DNA of 64,000 nt from Peribacillus frigoritolerans_B (GCF_044762665.1 NZ_JBIWES010000007.1:62001-126000); one strand, 5' to 3'; positions 24,516-34,602 are shown, counted from the first letter of the stretch. Numbers and translations are program-made. The notes: generated from the sequence alone by a model not told the origin.

Positions 24516-27200
24516 ATGAAGTGGTTGCTTAAATGGGTAATAATTGTTTTTATTTGCATCATATCAGGATTCAGTATAAATCCAGTGGTTAAGGCAGAAA
24601 GTACAAAGCCAAATATTTCTTTTAGTATTATTTCCCCTACGTCAAATACTACGAAAAATGATGAATTAAAAGTTATTATTTCTAAACCCAACTCCACCTA
24701 TCAAGTAAGTGAAGTTAAGGCAAAGGTTGAGGGAAAGGAAATCCTTCTAACATATGATAACAATGCTTATGGTGAACATCTTCCAGGCTGGGTTGGTACA
24801 TTAAATTTGAATGGTTTATCAAGAGGGATAAAAACACTTGAAGTCACTGTCTATGATGTTTATGGGAATGCTGTAGCGAAACAAACGACTTTTAAGTATA
24901 CGCAGCCACCAGGTTTGAATATTATTTCTCCTAAATCTTTTGATTTTGCAAATGGAGAATTACGGATCACTGCAGAGGCTTCTGATTTAGCTGGTGAAAC
25001 CTCTACAATAGGGGTATATGTCTCTTCCAATGATGAAGGTTATGGGACGAAATTGCTGGAGAGAGTAAATAGAATCGATGAGACTGTTGATATTAGTAAA
25101 TATAATGGAAGAGAAATCTATATGAATTTTGTAGTTTCAAATGAATCTGGGGGTACATTTACTACAACTAGGGAAATTTATGTTGATAATAGCCCACTCT
25201 TAAGCCCAAAAGACCGAATTGATGGGGAAATATTAGATTATAAGGATAATAAAATATTATATCGAACTAATAATGATGTAAGAATAAAAGATTTACACAC
25301 AACAAACGATACATTAGTTTTTTCTTATGCGAAAAATAAAGTGGATTATGGTTATTTAACTCCTTTAGGTGTGATGCTTGTTGTACAAAATGTTGATCCA
25401 TATTATATCTCCAATAGTTTATTTGAATATAAAAATGGTACTCTTACTTATTTAGGGAGATTAAACTCAAATAGCTCTTTAAAGGTTAATGGTAATTACG
25501 CCATTTGGAATGGTGATTTAAAACCTCTTTCAACACCTGGTATTGCATCTGGAACCGAATTATATTTAAAGAATCTAGAGAGTGATAATATCACACTTGT
25601 ATCTAACGAAGCAGGAAATTGGATGAATAATGTAACATCTAATGGTGATGTGATTTATTGGTCAGGTTCTGGATGGAATGGGTCAGGGGATACAATATTT
25701 AATTACAATATTTATAAATATTCCAATGGAAATACAAGTAGGCTTTCTTCTGATGGAAGTTATTTTAATGTATATCCAGTGTCGGATGGAAGCTTAACTG
25801 TATATGAAAGACATCGATATAATGAGAATACACATTTCTTAATTTTGAATGTTGATGGAAAAGATGAGACGATTGCTACATCATCAAATGATTTCTCACC
25901 TGGAAGAGATTACACCATTAACAATGGCTATGTGGCATATACCAATTATATAAATGGAACAAAGCAAATTTTTATTTGGAAAGATGGTATTTCTAATCAA
26001 ATCAGTTATTTAGGATCTGATACATCAATTGTATCTCTAAATGCTAATGGTGATGTCATAGCAAGGTTTAGTAATGGATACTACCTTATCAAGAATGACG
26101 GTAGTCAACCAATAAAATTATATACAATAGGTTTGAACAATTACTGGGTTAATAATGAGCTTTATGGCGTTATCGGTGGGTCACTTTTAAGAATAGAGAC
26201 AAAACCAGTTTTAGTTACAGGAGTTACTCTTTCAAAAATGGATCTTGAATTAAAAATTGGAGAAGAATTTTATTTGACTGCTAGTGTTTTGCCTTCTAAT
26301 GCAACAAATCAAAGGGTCAAATGGAAAAGTAATCATTCAGATATCGCAACTATTGATGACACAGGTAAAATAATCGCAAAAAAAGAAGGTACAGCTACCA
26401 TAACAGTAACCACTGAGGATGGAATTAAGACCGCAAGCTGTACTGTGGTGATAAAAGATGTAACAGCACCATCCATACCTACAGTCAATACTGTGTATGA
26501 TAATGCTACTGTTATTACTGGTAAAGCTGAATCAAATGCAAAGATATATGCAATGGTAGGAAGCAAGAAAATTGGAGAAACAACTGCAAAAAATGGTCAA
26601 TATACGATTAAGATTGCAAAACAAAAAGCAGGTACAACCATCGTTGTTTATGCTAAAGATACTTCAGGAAATAAGAGTGGAAATAAAACAGTTAAGGTAA
26701 TAGACAAGACAGCTCCATCCGTACCAACAGTTAATACTGTATATGATAATGCTACTGTTATTACTGGTAAAGCTGAATCAAATGCAAAGATATATGCGAT
26801 GGTAGGAAGCAAGAAAATTGGAGAAACAACTGCAAAAAATGGTCAATATACGATTAAGATTGCAAAACAAAAAGCAGGTACAACCATCGTTGTTTATGCT
26901 AAAGATACTTCAGGAAATAAGAGTGGAAATAAAACAGTTAAGGTAATAGACAAGACAGCTCCATCCGTACCAACAGTTAATAAAATTTCAAGTAAGACAG
27001 TAACAGTATCTGGCAAAGGTGAAAAGGGAGTATCTATTTATATTTACAATGGAAGTAAGAAGATTGGGCAAGGAATCGTGGATAGTCGAGGAAACTATAA
27101 AGTGAAAATTAAGGCACAAAAGAAGGGTTCGTCATTAATGGTATACGCTCAAGACAAATCAGGCAATAAGAGTAAGAGTAAAACGGTAAAGGTGAGTTAG
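24516..27200 (+). CDS. Large secreted protein with propeller-like region, Big_2 and repeated Ig-like domains
   Basis: 894 residues. Signal peptide 1-28. Residues about 30-225 look like Ig-like modules; about 230-560 have repeated short motifs (VNGNYAIWNGDL, SNGDVIYWSGSG, NNGYVAYTNYI) of a beta-propeller type; about 568-650 are a bacterial Ig-like group 2 domain (VTLSKMDLELKIGEEFYLTA ... GTATITVTTEDG). Three 80-82-residue Ig-like repeats close the protein; the first two are almost identical at DNA level (246-bp period, from 26481 and 26727). No LPXTG, SLH or choline anchor, so it is probably released. AGAAGGGGGCG precedes ATG. Likely acquired with the AT-rich segment. Confidence 0.75.
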   Translation: MKWLLKWVIIVFICIISGFSINPVVKAESTKPNISFSIISPTSNTTKNDELKVIISKPNSTYQVSEVKAKVEGKEILLTYDNNAYGEHLPGWVGTLNLNGLSRGIKTLEVTVYDVYGNAVAKQTTFKYTQPPGLNIISPKSFDFANGELRITAEASDLAGETSTIGVYVSSNDEGYGTKLLERVNRIDETVDISKYNGREIYMNFVVSNESGGTFTTTREIYVDNSPLLSPKDRIDGEILDYKDNKILYRTNNDVRIKDLHTTNDTLVFSYAKNKVDYGYLTPLGVMLVVQNVDPYYISNSLFEYKNGTLTYLGRLNSNSSLKVNGNYAIWNGDLKPLSTPGIASGTELYLKNLESDNITLVSNEAGNWMNNVTSNGDVIYWSGSGWNGSGDTIFNYNIYKYSNGNTSRLSSDGSYFNVYPVSDGSLTVYERHRYNENTHFLILNVDGKDETIATSSNDFSPGRDYTINNGYVAYTNYINGTKQIFIWKDGISNQISYLGSDTSIVSLNANGDVIARFSNGYYLIKNDGSQPIKLYTIGLNNYWVNNELYGVIGGSLLRIETKPVLVTGVTLSKMDLELKIGEEFYLTASVLPSNATNQRVKWKSNHSDIATIDDTGKIIAKKEGTATITVTTEDGIKTASCTVVIKDVTAPSIPTVNTVYDNATVITGKAESNAKIYAMVGSKKIGETTAKNGQYTIKIAKQKAGTTIVVYAKDTSGNKSGNKTVKVIDKTAPSVPTVNTVYDNATVITGKAESNAKIYAMVGSKKIGETTAKNGQYTIKIAKQKAGTTIVVYAKDTSGNKSGNKTVKVIDKTAPSVPTVNKISSKTVTVSGKGEKGVSIYIYNGSKKIGQGIVDSRGNYKVKIKAQKKGSSLMVYAQDKSGNKSKSKTVKVS
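26463..26954 (+). repeat. Two 246-bp tandem repeats inside the secreted protein gene
   Basis: Segments starting near 26463 and 26709 are nearly identical (only a few base differences), in phase with 82 codons. A third, diverged unit follows to the end of the gene. Confidence 0.9.
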
Positions 27201-27247
27201 TATCAAGAAAAAATTAGATAAATTTGCTATTAAGCTACCTGATTATA

Positions 27248-27287
27248 GATAAAGCGGTAATACTGAACCAAGTATTACCGCTTTATC
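27248..27287 (+). terminator. Terminator of the secreted protein gene
   Basis: Perfect 17-bp stem GATAAAGCGGTAATACT / AGTATTACCGCTTTATC; T-poor tail. Confidence 0.7.
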
Positions 27288-27412
27288 TATTTATATAACT
27301 ATAATTGACGAATAAAGAGTATTTTATCTAGATGGAACTATAGTCAACAATATTTGATAAAATATTGTTAAGGGACTTATTTTCTGTTAGGAAATCTAGG
27401 AGGTTCTTAACA

Positions 27413-27724
27413 GTGAAAGGTTGTATCAAGAAAGACAAGAAAACAGGTAATTATTTTTATGTAATCGATATGAGTATTGACCCCTTAACAGGGAATCGTA
27501 CACAAAAAAAGAAAAGGGGTTCCAATAATAAGAAGGAAGCGAAGCATGCTCTTAGTGAATTTCTAAATGATGTTAGACAAAATGTGAATGTAAAGGTCAT
27601 TTCAGAGCGAGTTGGACATACATCCATCTAGATTACGCTAGATAAGTATAGCCACGTGCTTCCAAGTATGCAGAAACACGTAGCTGATGAACTTGATAAT
27701 TTGTTTAAATCTAAAGAAATGTGA
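27413..27724 (+). pseudogene. Tyrosine integrase remnant, internally deleted and with in-frame stop
   Basis: GTG 27413 with AGGAGG upstream. The first 55 residues (GCIKKDKKTGNYFYVIDMSI ... GSNNKKEAKHALSEF) are the N-terminal arm-binding domain of phage/ICE integrases. The frame then jumps to VKVISERVGHTSI, TAG (27629-27631), and continues in frame with ITLDKYSHVLPSMQKHVADEL, the integrase C-terminus with the catalytic tyrosine. The core-binding domain and most of the catalytic domain (first Arg, H-x-x-R) are missing. It cannot be active. It marks the right edge of an old insertion. Confidence 0.85.
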
Positions 27725-27784
27725 CCAATTCTGCGACCACACAAGGTTCAAGACCTTCAAAACCCCTCTATATCAACGCTTTAA

Positions 27785-29020
27785 TTAAAACGCCCAATCC
27801 CCATTACGGAAGACAGGTTCTGAAGTGCCGTCCTGTTTGATGCCGTCGATGTTCATTTTTTCCGATCCAATCATGAAATCGACATGTGTAAGGCTATCAT
27901 TCAATCCATTTTCTGCAAGCTCTTCTGGACTCATATTTTTTCCGCCTTCAATGCAGAAAGCATAGGAGCTGCCGATAGCAAGGTGGTTTGATGCATTTTC
28001 ATCGAATAATGTATTGAAGAATAAAACATTCGATTGGGAAATCGGTGAGTTGAATGGAACAAGTGCCACTTCGCCCAGATAGTGTGAACCTTCATCCGTA
28101 TCAACCAATTGCTTTAGGATTTCTTCCCCTTCTTCAGCTTTTACCTCAATGATCCGTCCTTCTTTGAAGGTCACGGAAAAATTATTGATGATGTTGCCGC
28201 CGTAACTAAGTGGTTTCGTACTGGATACCGTACCGTTAACGCCTGTTTTCAATGGAACTGTAAACACTTCTTCGGTGGGCATGTTAGCCATGAATTCATG
28301 ACCCTGTACGTTAACGCTTCCTGCTCCGACCCAACGGTGTTTGTCGGGTAACTCGATTGTCAGGTCTGTTCCAGGAGCCGTGTAATGCAATTTTTGGTAA
28401 TGCTTATCATTTAAATAATCAACCTTTTCATGCAGGGTATCATCGTGTTTTTTCCAGGCTTCCACAGGATCCTTCACATCAACACGAACTGCCTTGAAAA
28501 TGGCTTCCCATAGCAAATCAACTCGTTTTCCTTCTGCCTCTTCTGGGAATACTTTATCAGCCCAAGCCTTTGAAGGGACGGCAACGATGGACCAGCTCAC
28601 CTTATCGGATTGCATATACTGACGCCACTTCTTCAGAGCAGTCCCTGATGCTTTTTGGAAGTTGGCAATCCTTTCAGGATTTACACCTTTCAATAAGTCA
28701 GGGCTGGAGGAGATGACGGATAGATAGGCAGCTCCGTTTTCTGCAAGTTCGATCGTTTCTTCTGCGCGCCATTTTGGATACTCGTGGAACACCTCATCCG
28801 GAGCCAGTTCATATTTGGTACGTGAAACGATATCGTCATTCCAATTGACGATGACATTGCGCGCACCGTTCTCATATGCCTTTTTTACAATGAGACGCAC
28901 AAGGTCAGCGCCTTCTAATGTTGAGTTTACGACAAGGGTTTGATCTTGTTGGATGTTTACGCCGACTTTAACGGCAAGTTCTGCATATTTTTCTAAATTC
29001 GTTTGAAAATCACTCATCAT
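27785..29020 (-). CDS. ampS: M29 family aminopeptidase
   Basis: 411 residues, or 410 from the second ATG. Matches the thermophilic metallo-aminopeptidase family (AmpS/PepS/AmpT): EKYAELAVKVGVNIQQDQTLVVNS at the N-terminus, ENGAAYLSVISSSPDLLKGV, and the metal-binding C-terminal half with GSHYLGEVALVPFNSPIS, NHLAIGSSYAF and THVDFMIGS. Co-dependent zinc/cobalt enzyme releasing N-terminal residues, cytosolic. Single gene; AAAGGAG ribosome site. Confidence 0.93.
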   Translation of the reverse strand: MMSDFQTNLEKYAELAVKVGVNIQQDQTLVVNSTLEGADLVRLIVKKAYENGARNVIVNWNDDIVSRTKYELAPDEVFHEYPKWRAEETIELAENGAAYLSVISSSPDLLKGVNPERIANFQKASGTALKKWRQYMQSDKVSWSIVAVPSKAWADKVFPEEAEGKRVDLLWEAIFKAVRVDVKDPVEAWKKHDDTLHEKVDYLNDKHYQKLHYTAPGTDLTIELPDKHRWVGAGSVNVQGHEFMANMPTEEVFTVPLKTGVNGTVSSTKPLSYGGNIINNFSVTFKEGRIIEVKAEEGEEILKQLVDTDEGSHYLGEVALVPFNSPISQSNVLFFNTLFDENASNHLAIGSSYAFCIEGGKNMSPEELAENGLNDSLTHVDFMIGSEKMNIDGIKQDGTSEPVFRNGDWAF

Positions 29021-29321
29021 TTTAAAACTCCTTTTCCATTTTCTACATTTATAATTGTACTTATTGTCATATAAAAAAGAAACTTTTTACACCGATTATG
29101 AAAACTAATCGTATACGATGGAGGTCATGATAACCGGCAAGGAGCTGAATTCAATTCAAATCGGTTTTGCATCAGCACCTGCAATCTCGTGGCACAAATA
29201 AGTCCTCAAGCTCCAGCAGCGATTTTGTCTATCTTGCATTTTACCAAAACTAAAGAAGAAAAGACTATTGAAAAGGTTTGAATAGTTGAATAATTTAATG
29301 ATTAGTACACTGAATCAATGG
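29021..29321. other. Gap between ampS and dhaS
   Basis: Contains the presumed ampS promoter on the minus strand. A 27-codon frame on the plus strand (ATG 29120 region) has no ribosome site. Nothing else seen. Confidence 0.4.
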
Positions 29322-29356
29322 ACTGAAAGAAAGAGGGCCTCTTTGAGACCCTCTTC
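29322..29356 (-). terminator. Terminator of dhaS
   Basis: AAGAGGG / CCCTCTT stem followed on the minus strand by TTCTTTC. Confidence 0.7.
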
Positions 29357-29370
29357 CTTAATAGAGTAAA

Positions 29371-30858
29371 TCACTTACCTAAATTAATCCAGACGCTTTT
29401 CACTTCAGAATAGTTATCCAGTGCATAAGATCCCATTTCACGTCCGATTCCGGATTGTTTGTAGCCGCCGAACGGGGAAGCTGCGTCGAAAGCGTTATAA
29501 CAGTTCACCCATACTGTACCGGCACGGAGTTTCCCTGCAACATAATGGGCATTGGCTATGTCGCTTGTCCATAAGCCGGCAGCCAAACCATATTCACTGG
29601 CATTTGCACGGTTAATGACATCATCTAAATCCTCGAATGGCATTGCCGCTATGACCGGTCCGAAAATTTCTTCTTTGGCGATCGTCATATCCTCTTCAAC
29701 ACCGGCGAATATAGTAGGAGAAACAAAGTAGCCTTGTTCACCCGGTTTATTTCCGCCGACAAGAACTTCCGCACCCTCGTTTTTCCCTTTTTCAATATAG
29801 CCCATTACCCTATTTTGCTGCTCCTCGGAAACAAGCGGTCCAATTTGTGTACTTGGATCTAGGCCAATCCCTTGTTTGATGTTTTTTGCATGGCTGGCCA
29901 TATCGGCAACAACATTATCATAATGTTTCTTTTGAATATAAACCCTTGAACCGGCACAGCATACCTGACCTTGGTTAAACATGACACCATTCAAAGCTCC
30001 AGGGATGGCTTTTGAAAAATCAGCATCAGGCAGGATGATATTTGGCGATTTCCCACCAAGTTCCAATGTGACCCGTTTCAATGAATATGAAGCGGAGCGC
30101 ATGATCAATTTTCCAACTTCGGTCGAACCGGTAAATGCAATTTTATTTACTTGCGGATGGTCGACAAGCGCTTGTCCAGCGGTTTCACCAAAACCGGGAA
30201 CGATATTGACGACCCCATCAGGGAAACCGGCTTCAGCCAATAATTCAGCCAGGTAAAGAGCGGAAAGCGGTGTTTGCTCAGCAGGCTTTAGTATGACCGT
30301 ACAACCTGTAGCAAGTGCCGCTCCCAGTTTCCACATCGCCATAAGAAGCGGAAAGTTCCATGGGATGATTTGGCCGACAACACCAACAGCCTCGTGTTTT
30401 GTGTAGTTAAAATAATTTCCGCTTACCGGGATGGTCTGTCCGACAATCTTGGTGGACCAGCCAGCAAAATATCTCATATGTTCTATTGCTAAAGGAATGT
30501 CGGCATTGGTAGTTTCACTGATTGGTTTACCATTATCCAACGTTTCCAATTGAGCAAGTTCAGTTTTATTTTCTTCCATTAAATCGGCTAGTTTATACAT
30601 AAGTCTACTGCGTGCAGCTGCGCTCATTCTTGACCAAGGACCTTCATCGAATGCTTTGCGTGCAGCTTTGACCGCTAAGTCGATATCTTCTTTATCAGCT
30701 TCATAAACATCGGCAAGTTTTTGTCCTGTAGCAGGATTAGGAGTGGAGAAGGTTTTTTTTGAAGCACTTTCTACAAACTGACCATTAATATAGAGCTTTT
30801 TTGGTCCTGTTAAAAATTTTTGCAGCTTTCCACTTACTTCTAACGTTAGATTTGTCAT
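29371..30858 (-). CDS. dhaS: NAD-dependent aldehyde dehydrogenase DhaS
   Basis: 495 residues, the same length as B. subtilis DhaS. Class 1/2 aldehyde dehydrogenase with IIPWNFPLLMAMWKLGAAL (cofactor site), FTGSTEVGK, the general-base glutamate in VTLELGGKSPNI and the nucleophile cysteine in FNQGQVCCAGSR. Oxidises aldehydes to acids; substrate broad or unknown. GGAGGGTAATTA precedes ATG. Divergent from niaP. Confidence 0.93.
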   Translation of the reverse strand: MTNLTLEVSGKLQKFLTGPKKLYINGQFVESASKKTFSTPNPATGQKLADVYEADKEDIDLAVKAARKAFDEGPWSRMSAAARSRLMYKLADLMEENKTELAQLETLDNGKPISETTNADIPLAIEHMRYFAGWSTKIVGQTIPVSGNYFNYTKHEAVGVVGQIIPWNFPLLMAMWKLGAALATGCTVILKPAEQTPLSALYLAELLAEAGFPDGVVNIVPGFGETAGQALVDHPQVNKIAFTGSTEVGKLIMRSASYSLKRVTLELGGKSPNIILPDADFSKAIPGALNGVMFNQGQVCCAGSRVYIQKKHYDNVVADMASHAKNIKQGIGLDPSTQIGPLVSEEQQNRVMGYIEKGKNEGAEVLVGGNKPGEQGYFVSPTIFAGVEEDMTIAKEEIFGPVIAAMPFEDLDDVINRANASEYGLAAGLWTSDIANAHYVAGKLRAGTVWVNCYNAFDAASPFGGYKQSGIGREMGSYALDNYSEVKSVWINLGK

Positions 30859-31126
30859 TAATTACCCTCCTGAATAAAATGATTATCTTGGGCAAAACAT
30901 GATGACTTATTGTTAACGCTATGATTGCCAATTTTTATGATAAATGAAAAAAAGGGAATATTCAATCTATAACATTCGACAGAATATCCAAGATTTCTTC
31001 ATCATTTTAAAAATGAAGTATTTTTTGTCATGACATGTGTAATTACTATAGCAAAAATGAAAGTTAATAGTTAAAATGAATAAGGGTAAAATAACAAGAA
31101 GGTCTGAAGTTCTTCAGGAGGAATAT

Positions 31127-32332
31127 ATGGGAAATGATGCGAAAATGATATCGCAGCGTAAGTTACTTGGTGTTGCGGGTCTTGGCTGGATGTTCGATGC
31201 ACTTGATGTCGGTATGCTTTCTTTCATCATTGTTGCATTAAAACAGGATTGGAACTTAACCAGTGAGCAGGTTGGCTGGATCGGGAGCATAAACTCCATA
31301 GGAATGGCTGTTGGCGCCGTATTCTTTGGTGCGATGGCCGACAGGGTCGGACGAAAGAATGTCTTCATCATTACATTATTATTGTTTTCGATCGCAAGTG
31401 GCCTGTCTGCAGCAGTCAGTACACTCAGCTTGTTCTTGATATTGCGGTTTTTAATTGGAATGGGACTTGGGGGAGAACTCCCGGTTGCCTCGACATTGGT
31501 CTCTGAAAGTGTTGAAGCGAGTAAAAGGGGAAGGGTCGTCGTACTTCTTGAAAGCTTTTGGGCGGTTGGCTGGATTTTGGCAGCACTCATATCCTATTTC
31601 ATCATACCGGCTTATGGTTGGCGGGTTGCATTGTTATTGAGCGCAGTTCCAGCTTTATATGCTCTGTATCTGCGCTTGAAACTGCCGGATTCACCGAAGT
31701 ATACGGAACTTGAAAAAAAGCAGAGACCATCTGTATTAAGCAATATGAAAAGTGTCTGGAAAAAGGAATACTCCCGTCAGACCCTTGTATTGTGGATTCT
31801 ATGGTTTTGCGTGGTCTTTTCCTATTATGGGATGTTTTTATGGCTGCCAAGTGTGATGGTCCTAAAAGGCTTCAGCATGATTCAAAGTTTTGAATATGTT
31901 TTGATCATGACGCTTGCACAGCTTCCGGGCTATTTTTCAGCTGCATGGCTGATAGAGAAGATGGGACGTAAATTCGTTTTGATCACGTACTTAATTGGAA
32001 CGGCAGTCAGTGCCTATTTCTTTGGATCGGCAGAGGGGCTGGCACTGCTGATAGTTTCCGGGATGTTCCTATCTTTCTTCAACCTAGGGGCATGGGGTGC
32101 ACTTTATGCGTATACACCTGAGCAGTATCCAACAGCAGTTCGCGGTACGGGTGCTGGGTTAGCTGCAGGGGTCGGAAGGATTGGCGGTGTCTTGGGACCG
32201 TTGCTTGTAGGGTATTTAGTTGCCGCAGACATCCCGATTTCATCGATTTTCACCCTATTTACAATTGCTATTCTAGTGGGTGCAGTTGCCGTAGCTTTTG
32301 GGAAGGAAACAAAGAATACCGTTTTGACATAA
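31127..32332 (+). CDS. niaP: MFS transporter of the NiaP (nicotinate) type
   Basis: 401 residues from ATG 31127 (AGGAGGA; longer frame from 31076 rejected). Twelve membrane helices of the sugar-porter branch: FGAMADRVGRKNVFI (loop 2-3 signature), RFLIGMGLGGELPVASTLVSE, PDSPKY after helix 6 and the C-terminal half GAWGALYAYTPEQYPTAVRGTG. The N-terminal KLLGVAGLGWMFDALDVGML closely resembles YceI/NiaP of B. subtilis, a niacin importer. No NiaR or other NAD operator was identified upstream. Confidence 0.82.
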   Translation: MGNDAKMISQRKLLGVAGLGWMFDALDVGMLSFIIVALKQDWNLTSEQVGWIGSINSIGMAVGAVFFGAMADRVGRKNVFIITLLLFSIASGLSAAVSTLSLFLILRFLIGMGLGGELPVASTLVSESVEASKRGRVVVLLESFWAVGWILAALISYFIIPAYGWRVALLLSAVPALYALYLRLKLPDSPKYTELEKKQRPSVLSNMKSVWKKEYSRQTLVLWILWFCVVFSYYGMFLWLPSVMVLKGFSMIQSFEYVLIMTLAQLPGYFSAAWLIEKMGRKFVLITYLIGTAVSAYFFGSAEGLALLIVSGMFLSFFNLGAWGALYAYTPEQYPTAVRGTGAGLAAGVGRIGGVLGPLLVGYLVAADIPISSIFTLFTIAILVGAVAVAFGKETKNTVLT

Positions 32333-32372
32333 ACAAAAGGAGGGGACTGTATACAGTCTCCTCCCCTTGTTT
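32331..32372. terminator. Bidirectional terminator between niaP and thiE
   Basis: Near-perfect stem AAGGAGGGGACTG / CAGTCTCCTCCCCTT with A/T tracts on both sides. Confidence 0.9.
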
Positions 32373-33003
32373 AATTAAAGTCCTTAATTATTTTTAAAAG
32401 GGATTCGGATGCAGTCTTCGGATTATCTGCATTCATGATGGCCGATACGACTGCGGCACCGGATAGCCCGCTATCAGAAAGAGAGGAAATGTTATCGGCA
32501 GAGATACCACCGATGGCTACTGCGGGAATGGAAACATTGCGGCAAATTTCCCCCAAATCCTCAAGGGCCATTAGGGTTGCATCTTGTTTGGTCTTGGTAG
32601 GGAAAACCGAACCGACTCCGATATAGTCCGCTCCATTTCGTTCGGCTTCGAGAGCTTCTTCAAGAGTGGAGACAGATACACCGACAATCATATCTTCAGG
32701 AACCATTTTTTTGACGACAGGCAGTGGAAGGTCATCTTGCCCAATATGAATTCCGTCCGCTCCAACCGCAAGTGCTATATCCACCCGGTCATTGATGATA
32801 AGGGGAATGGACAGCTCATTCAATAACTGTTTTAATGCAGATGCTTTTTTATAAAAGGAGAGGGAGGAATTGTTTTTCTCTCTAAGTTGTACGATTGAGA
32901 CTCCTCCTGAAACGGATTCTGCAATGATTTTGGTCAATTCTTCTATTGCTATGGACTCTTCCGTAACTAAATACAGGCTTAAATCAATTTGGGACTTCTT
33001 CAT
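32371..33003 (-). CDS. thiE: Thiamine-phosphate synthase
   Basis: 210 residues, TIM barrel. Joins HMP-PP and THZ-P to thiamine phosphate. Signatures: VQLREKNNSS, PLIINDRVDIALAVGADGIHIGQDDLP, VGVSVSTLEEA, ADYIGVGSVFPTKTK and PAVAIGGISADNI. Last gene of the TPP-riboswitch operon, overlapping thiM by 20 bases. Confidence 0.96.
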   Translation of the reverse strand: MKKSQIDLSLYLVTEESIAIEELTKIIAESVSGGVSIVQLREKNNSSLSFYKKASALKQLLNELSIPLIINDRVDIALAVGADGIHIGQDDLPLPVVKKMVPEDMIVGVSVSTLEEALEAERNGADYIGVGSVFPTKTKQDATLMALEDLGEICRNVSIPAVAIGGISADNISSLSDSGLSGAAVVSAIMNADNPKTASESLLKIIKDFN

Positions 33004-33799
33004 TTAATTTCACCTCGTTCATCCAGATTTCCTTATCCATTCTTGATATCGCATCGATTAATCGCACACGAAAAGTACCTGTTCCTTCATCCTTTTGAAG
33101 GTTTGCGGCTGCTAGTTCCCCTGAAATGCTCATGGTTGAGATACCGGCAATTGCTGCAGAATAAAAATCATCGGTGACACCGGAAAAAGTGCCGATAAGA
33201 GCTGTGGACATGCAACCGGTGCCTGTAACATTAGTTAAAAGGAGGTTCCCGTTATCGATGATGGACGTATGTTTTCCATCGCTGACCGCATCCTTAGCTC
33301 CGCTGACCACGATGATGCTATTCAATTCATTTGCCGCTCGTGCGGCCAGCTCTGCATTGCTAATTGAAAGTTCTCCCGAATCCACCCCGCGTGTAACGGT
33401 ATCCCCACCCATCAATGAAAGGATTTCACTCGCATTTCCGCGAATGATTTGGAAAGTAACCTTACTTAGGAGCTCTTTGACTTGCTCTGTACGATAGGAG
33501 GTGGCACCAACTCCAACCGGGTCCAAAATGACCGGGATATCCAGGGCATTTGCCGTTTTACCGGCGATCTCCATTGCTTCCAAAGCTTTATCATCGATCG
33601 TACCGAAATTCAGGACCAATGCATCTGCTAATTTGACCATATCCGCCACTTCTCTTGGGCTCGATGTCATTACTGGTGAACCACCGATGGCAAGGGTGGC
33701 ATTTGCACAGTCGTTGACCGTAACAAAGTTGGTGATTTGGTGAACGAGTGGTTTTCTTTCTCTTACCTTCATAAATAAATCGGCTGAAGAAACCTTCAT
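32984..33799 (-). CDS. thiM: Hydroxyethylthiazole kinase
   Basis: 271 residues, ribokinase-like. Phosphorylates the thiazole alcohol in salvage. PLVHQITNFVTVNDCANATLAIGGSPVM, NFGTIDDKALEAM, VILDPVGVGAT, IRGNASEI and the anion hole TGTGCMSTALIG are diagnostic. Overlaps thiD by four bases (ATGA) and thiE by 20. Confidence 0.96.
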   Translation of the reverse strand: MKVSSADLFMKVRERKPLVHQITNFVTVNDCANATLAIGGSPVMTSSPREVADMVKLADALVLNFGTIDDKALEAMEIAGKTANALDIPVILDPVGVGATSYRTEQVKELLSKVTFQIIRGNASEILSLMGGDTVTRGVDSGELSISNAELAARAANELNSIIVVSGAKDAVSDGKHTSIIDNGNLLLTNVTGTGCMSTALIGTFSGVTDDFYSAAIAGISTMSISGELAAANLQKDEGTGTFRVRLIDAISRMDKEIWMNEVKLNEEVPN

Positions 33800-34602
33800 A
33801 ACAAGTCACTCCGTTCTTTTTTTGAATATGAATGAAAATGGTGGACTGGCCCATGACCTTTACCGATTGAAAAGCTATTGCGTATTGCTTCGGATATATA
33901 GGTCTTGGCTTGTTCGATCGACACTTGCAATGGCAGTCCGTTTGCCAGGTTTGATGTAATGGCGGAAGATAAGGTACAGCCCGTACCATGAGTGTTTTTT
34001 GTATGAATGCGCTCTCCCTTGATCCAGTGGAAGTCAGTCCCATCATAAAAAAGATCATTTGGATTTCCTGCTGCATGGCCCCCTTTAAGTAAAACGGCTT
34101 TGGGACCCATTTCTTGTATTGAAATGCATGCTCTGTAGAAATCTTGTTTCGTCCGAATCGAGAAGCCAGTAAGTACTTCCGCTTCCGGTACATTTGGTGT
34201 AACAAGTGTTGCAAGCGGAAGCAACTCCATTTTTAAGGCAGAGACAGCCTTTTCGTCGAGCAAATGGTGGCCGCTTTTGGAAATCATGACAGGGTCAAGG
34301 ATAACGATGGCAGGCATGAAGGCTTTAAGGGACGCAGCGACCGTTTCCACGATTTCTTTTGATCCAAGCATGCCTATTTTTACTGCATCGACACGAATAT
34401 CTTCAAATATAGCTGCAATTTGATCCGATATGATAGCTGTTTCAATTGGCTGTACTGAACGGACTTCCATTGTGTTTTGTGCGGTTACGGCTGTGATGGC
34501 GGACATTCCAAATACACCATGTGCAGAAAATGTTTTTAAATCCGCTTGTATTCCAGCACCGCCCCCTGAATCAGAGCCGGCGATGGTTAATGCTGTTTTC
34601 AT
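33796..34602 (-). CDS. thiD: Hydroxymethylpyrimidine / phosphomethylpyrimidine kinase
   Basis: 268 residues, ribokinase family. Makes HMP-P and HMP-PP. ALTIAGSDSGGGAGIQADLKTF at the N-terminus, VLDPVMISKSGHHLL, LVTPNVPEAEVLTG and the C-terminal HTKNTHGTGCTLSSAI anion hole are characteristic. Overlaps thiW (32 bases) and thiM (4 bases). Confidence 0.95.
   Translation of the reverse strand: MKTALTIAGSDSGGGAGIQADLKTFSAHGVFGMSAITAVTAQNTMEVRSVQPIETAIISDQIAAIFEDIRVDAVKIGMLGSKEIVETVAASLKAFMPAIVILDPVMISKSGHHLLDEKAVSALKMELLPLATLVTPNVPEAEVLTGFSIRTKQDFYRACISIQEMGPKAVLLKGGHAAGNPNDLFYDGTDFHWIKGERIHTKNTHGTGCTLSSAITSNLANGLPLQVSIEQAKTYISEAIRNSFSIGKGHGPVHHFHSYSKKERSDLL

Noticed and set aside
31076..31126. 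N-terminal extension of NiaP
   Set aside because: No ribosome site for the upstream ATG, while ATG 31127 has AGGAGGA.
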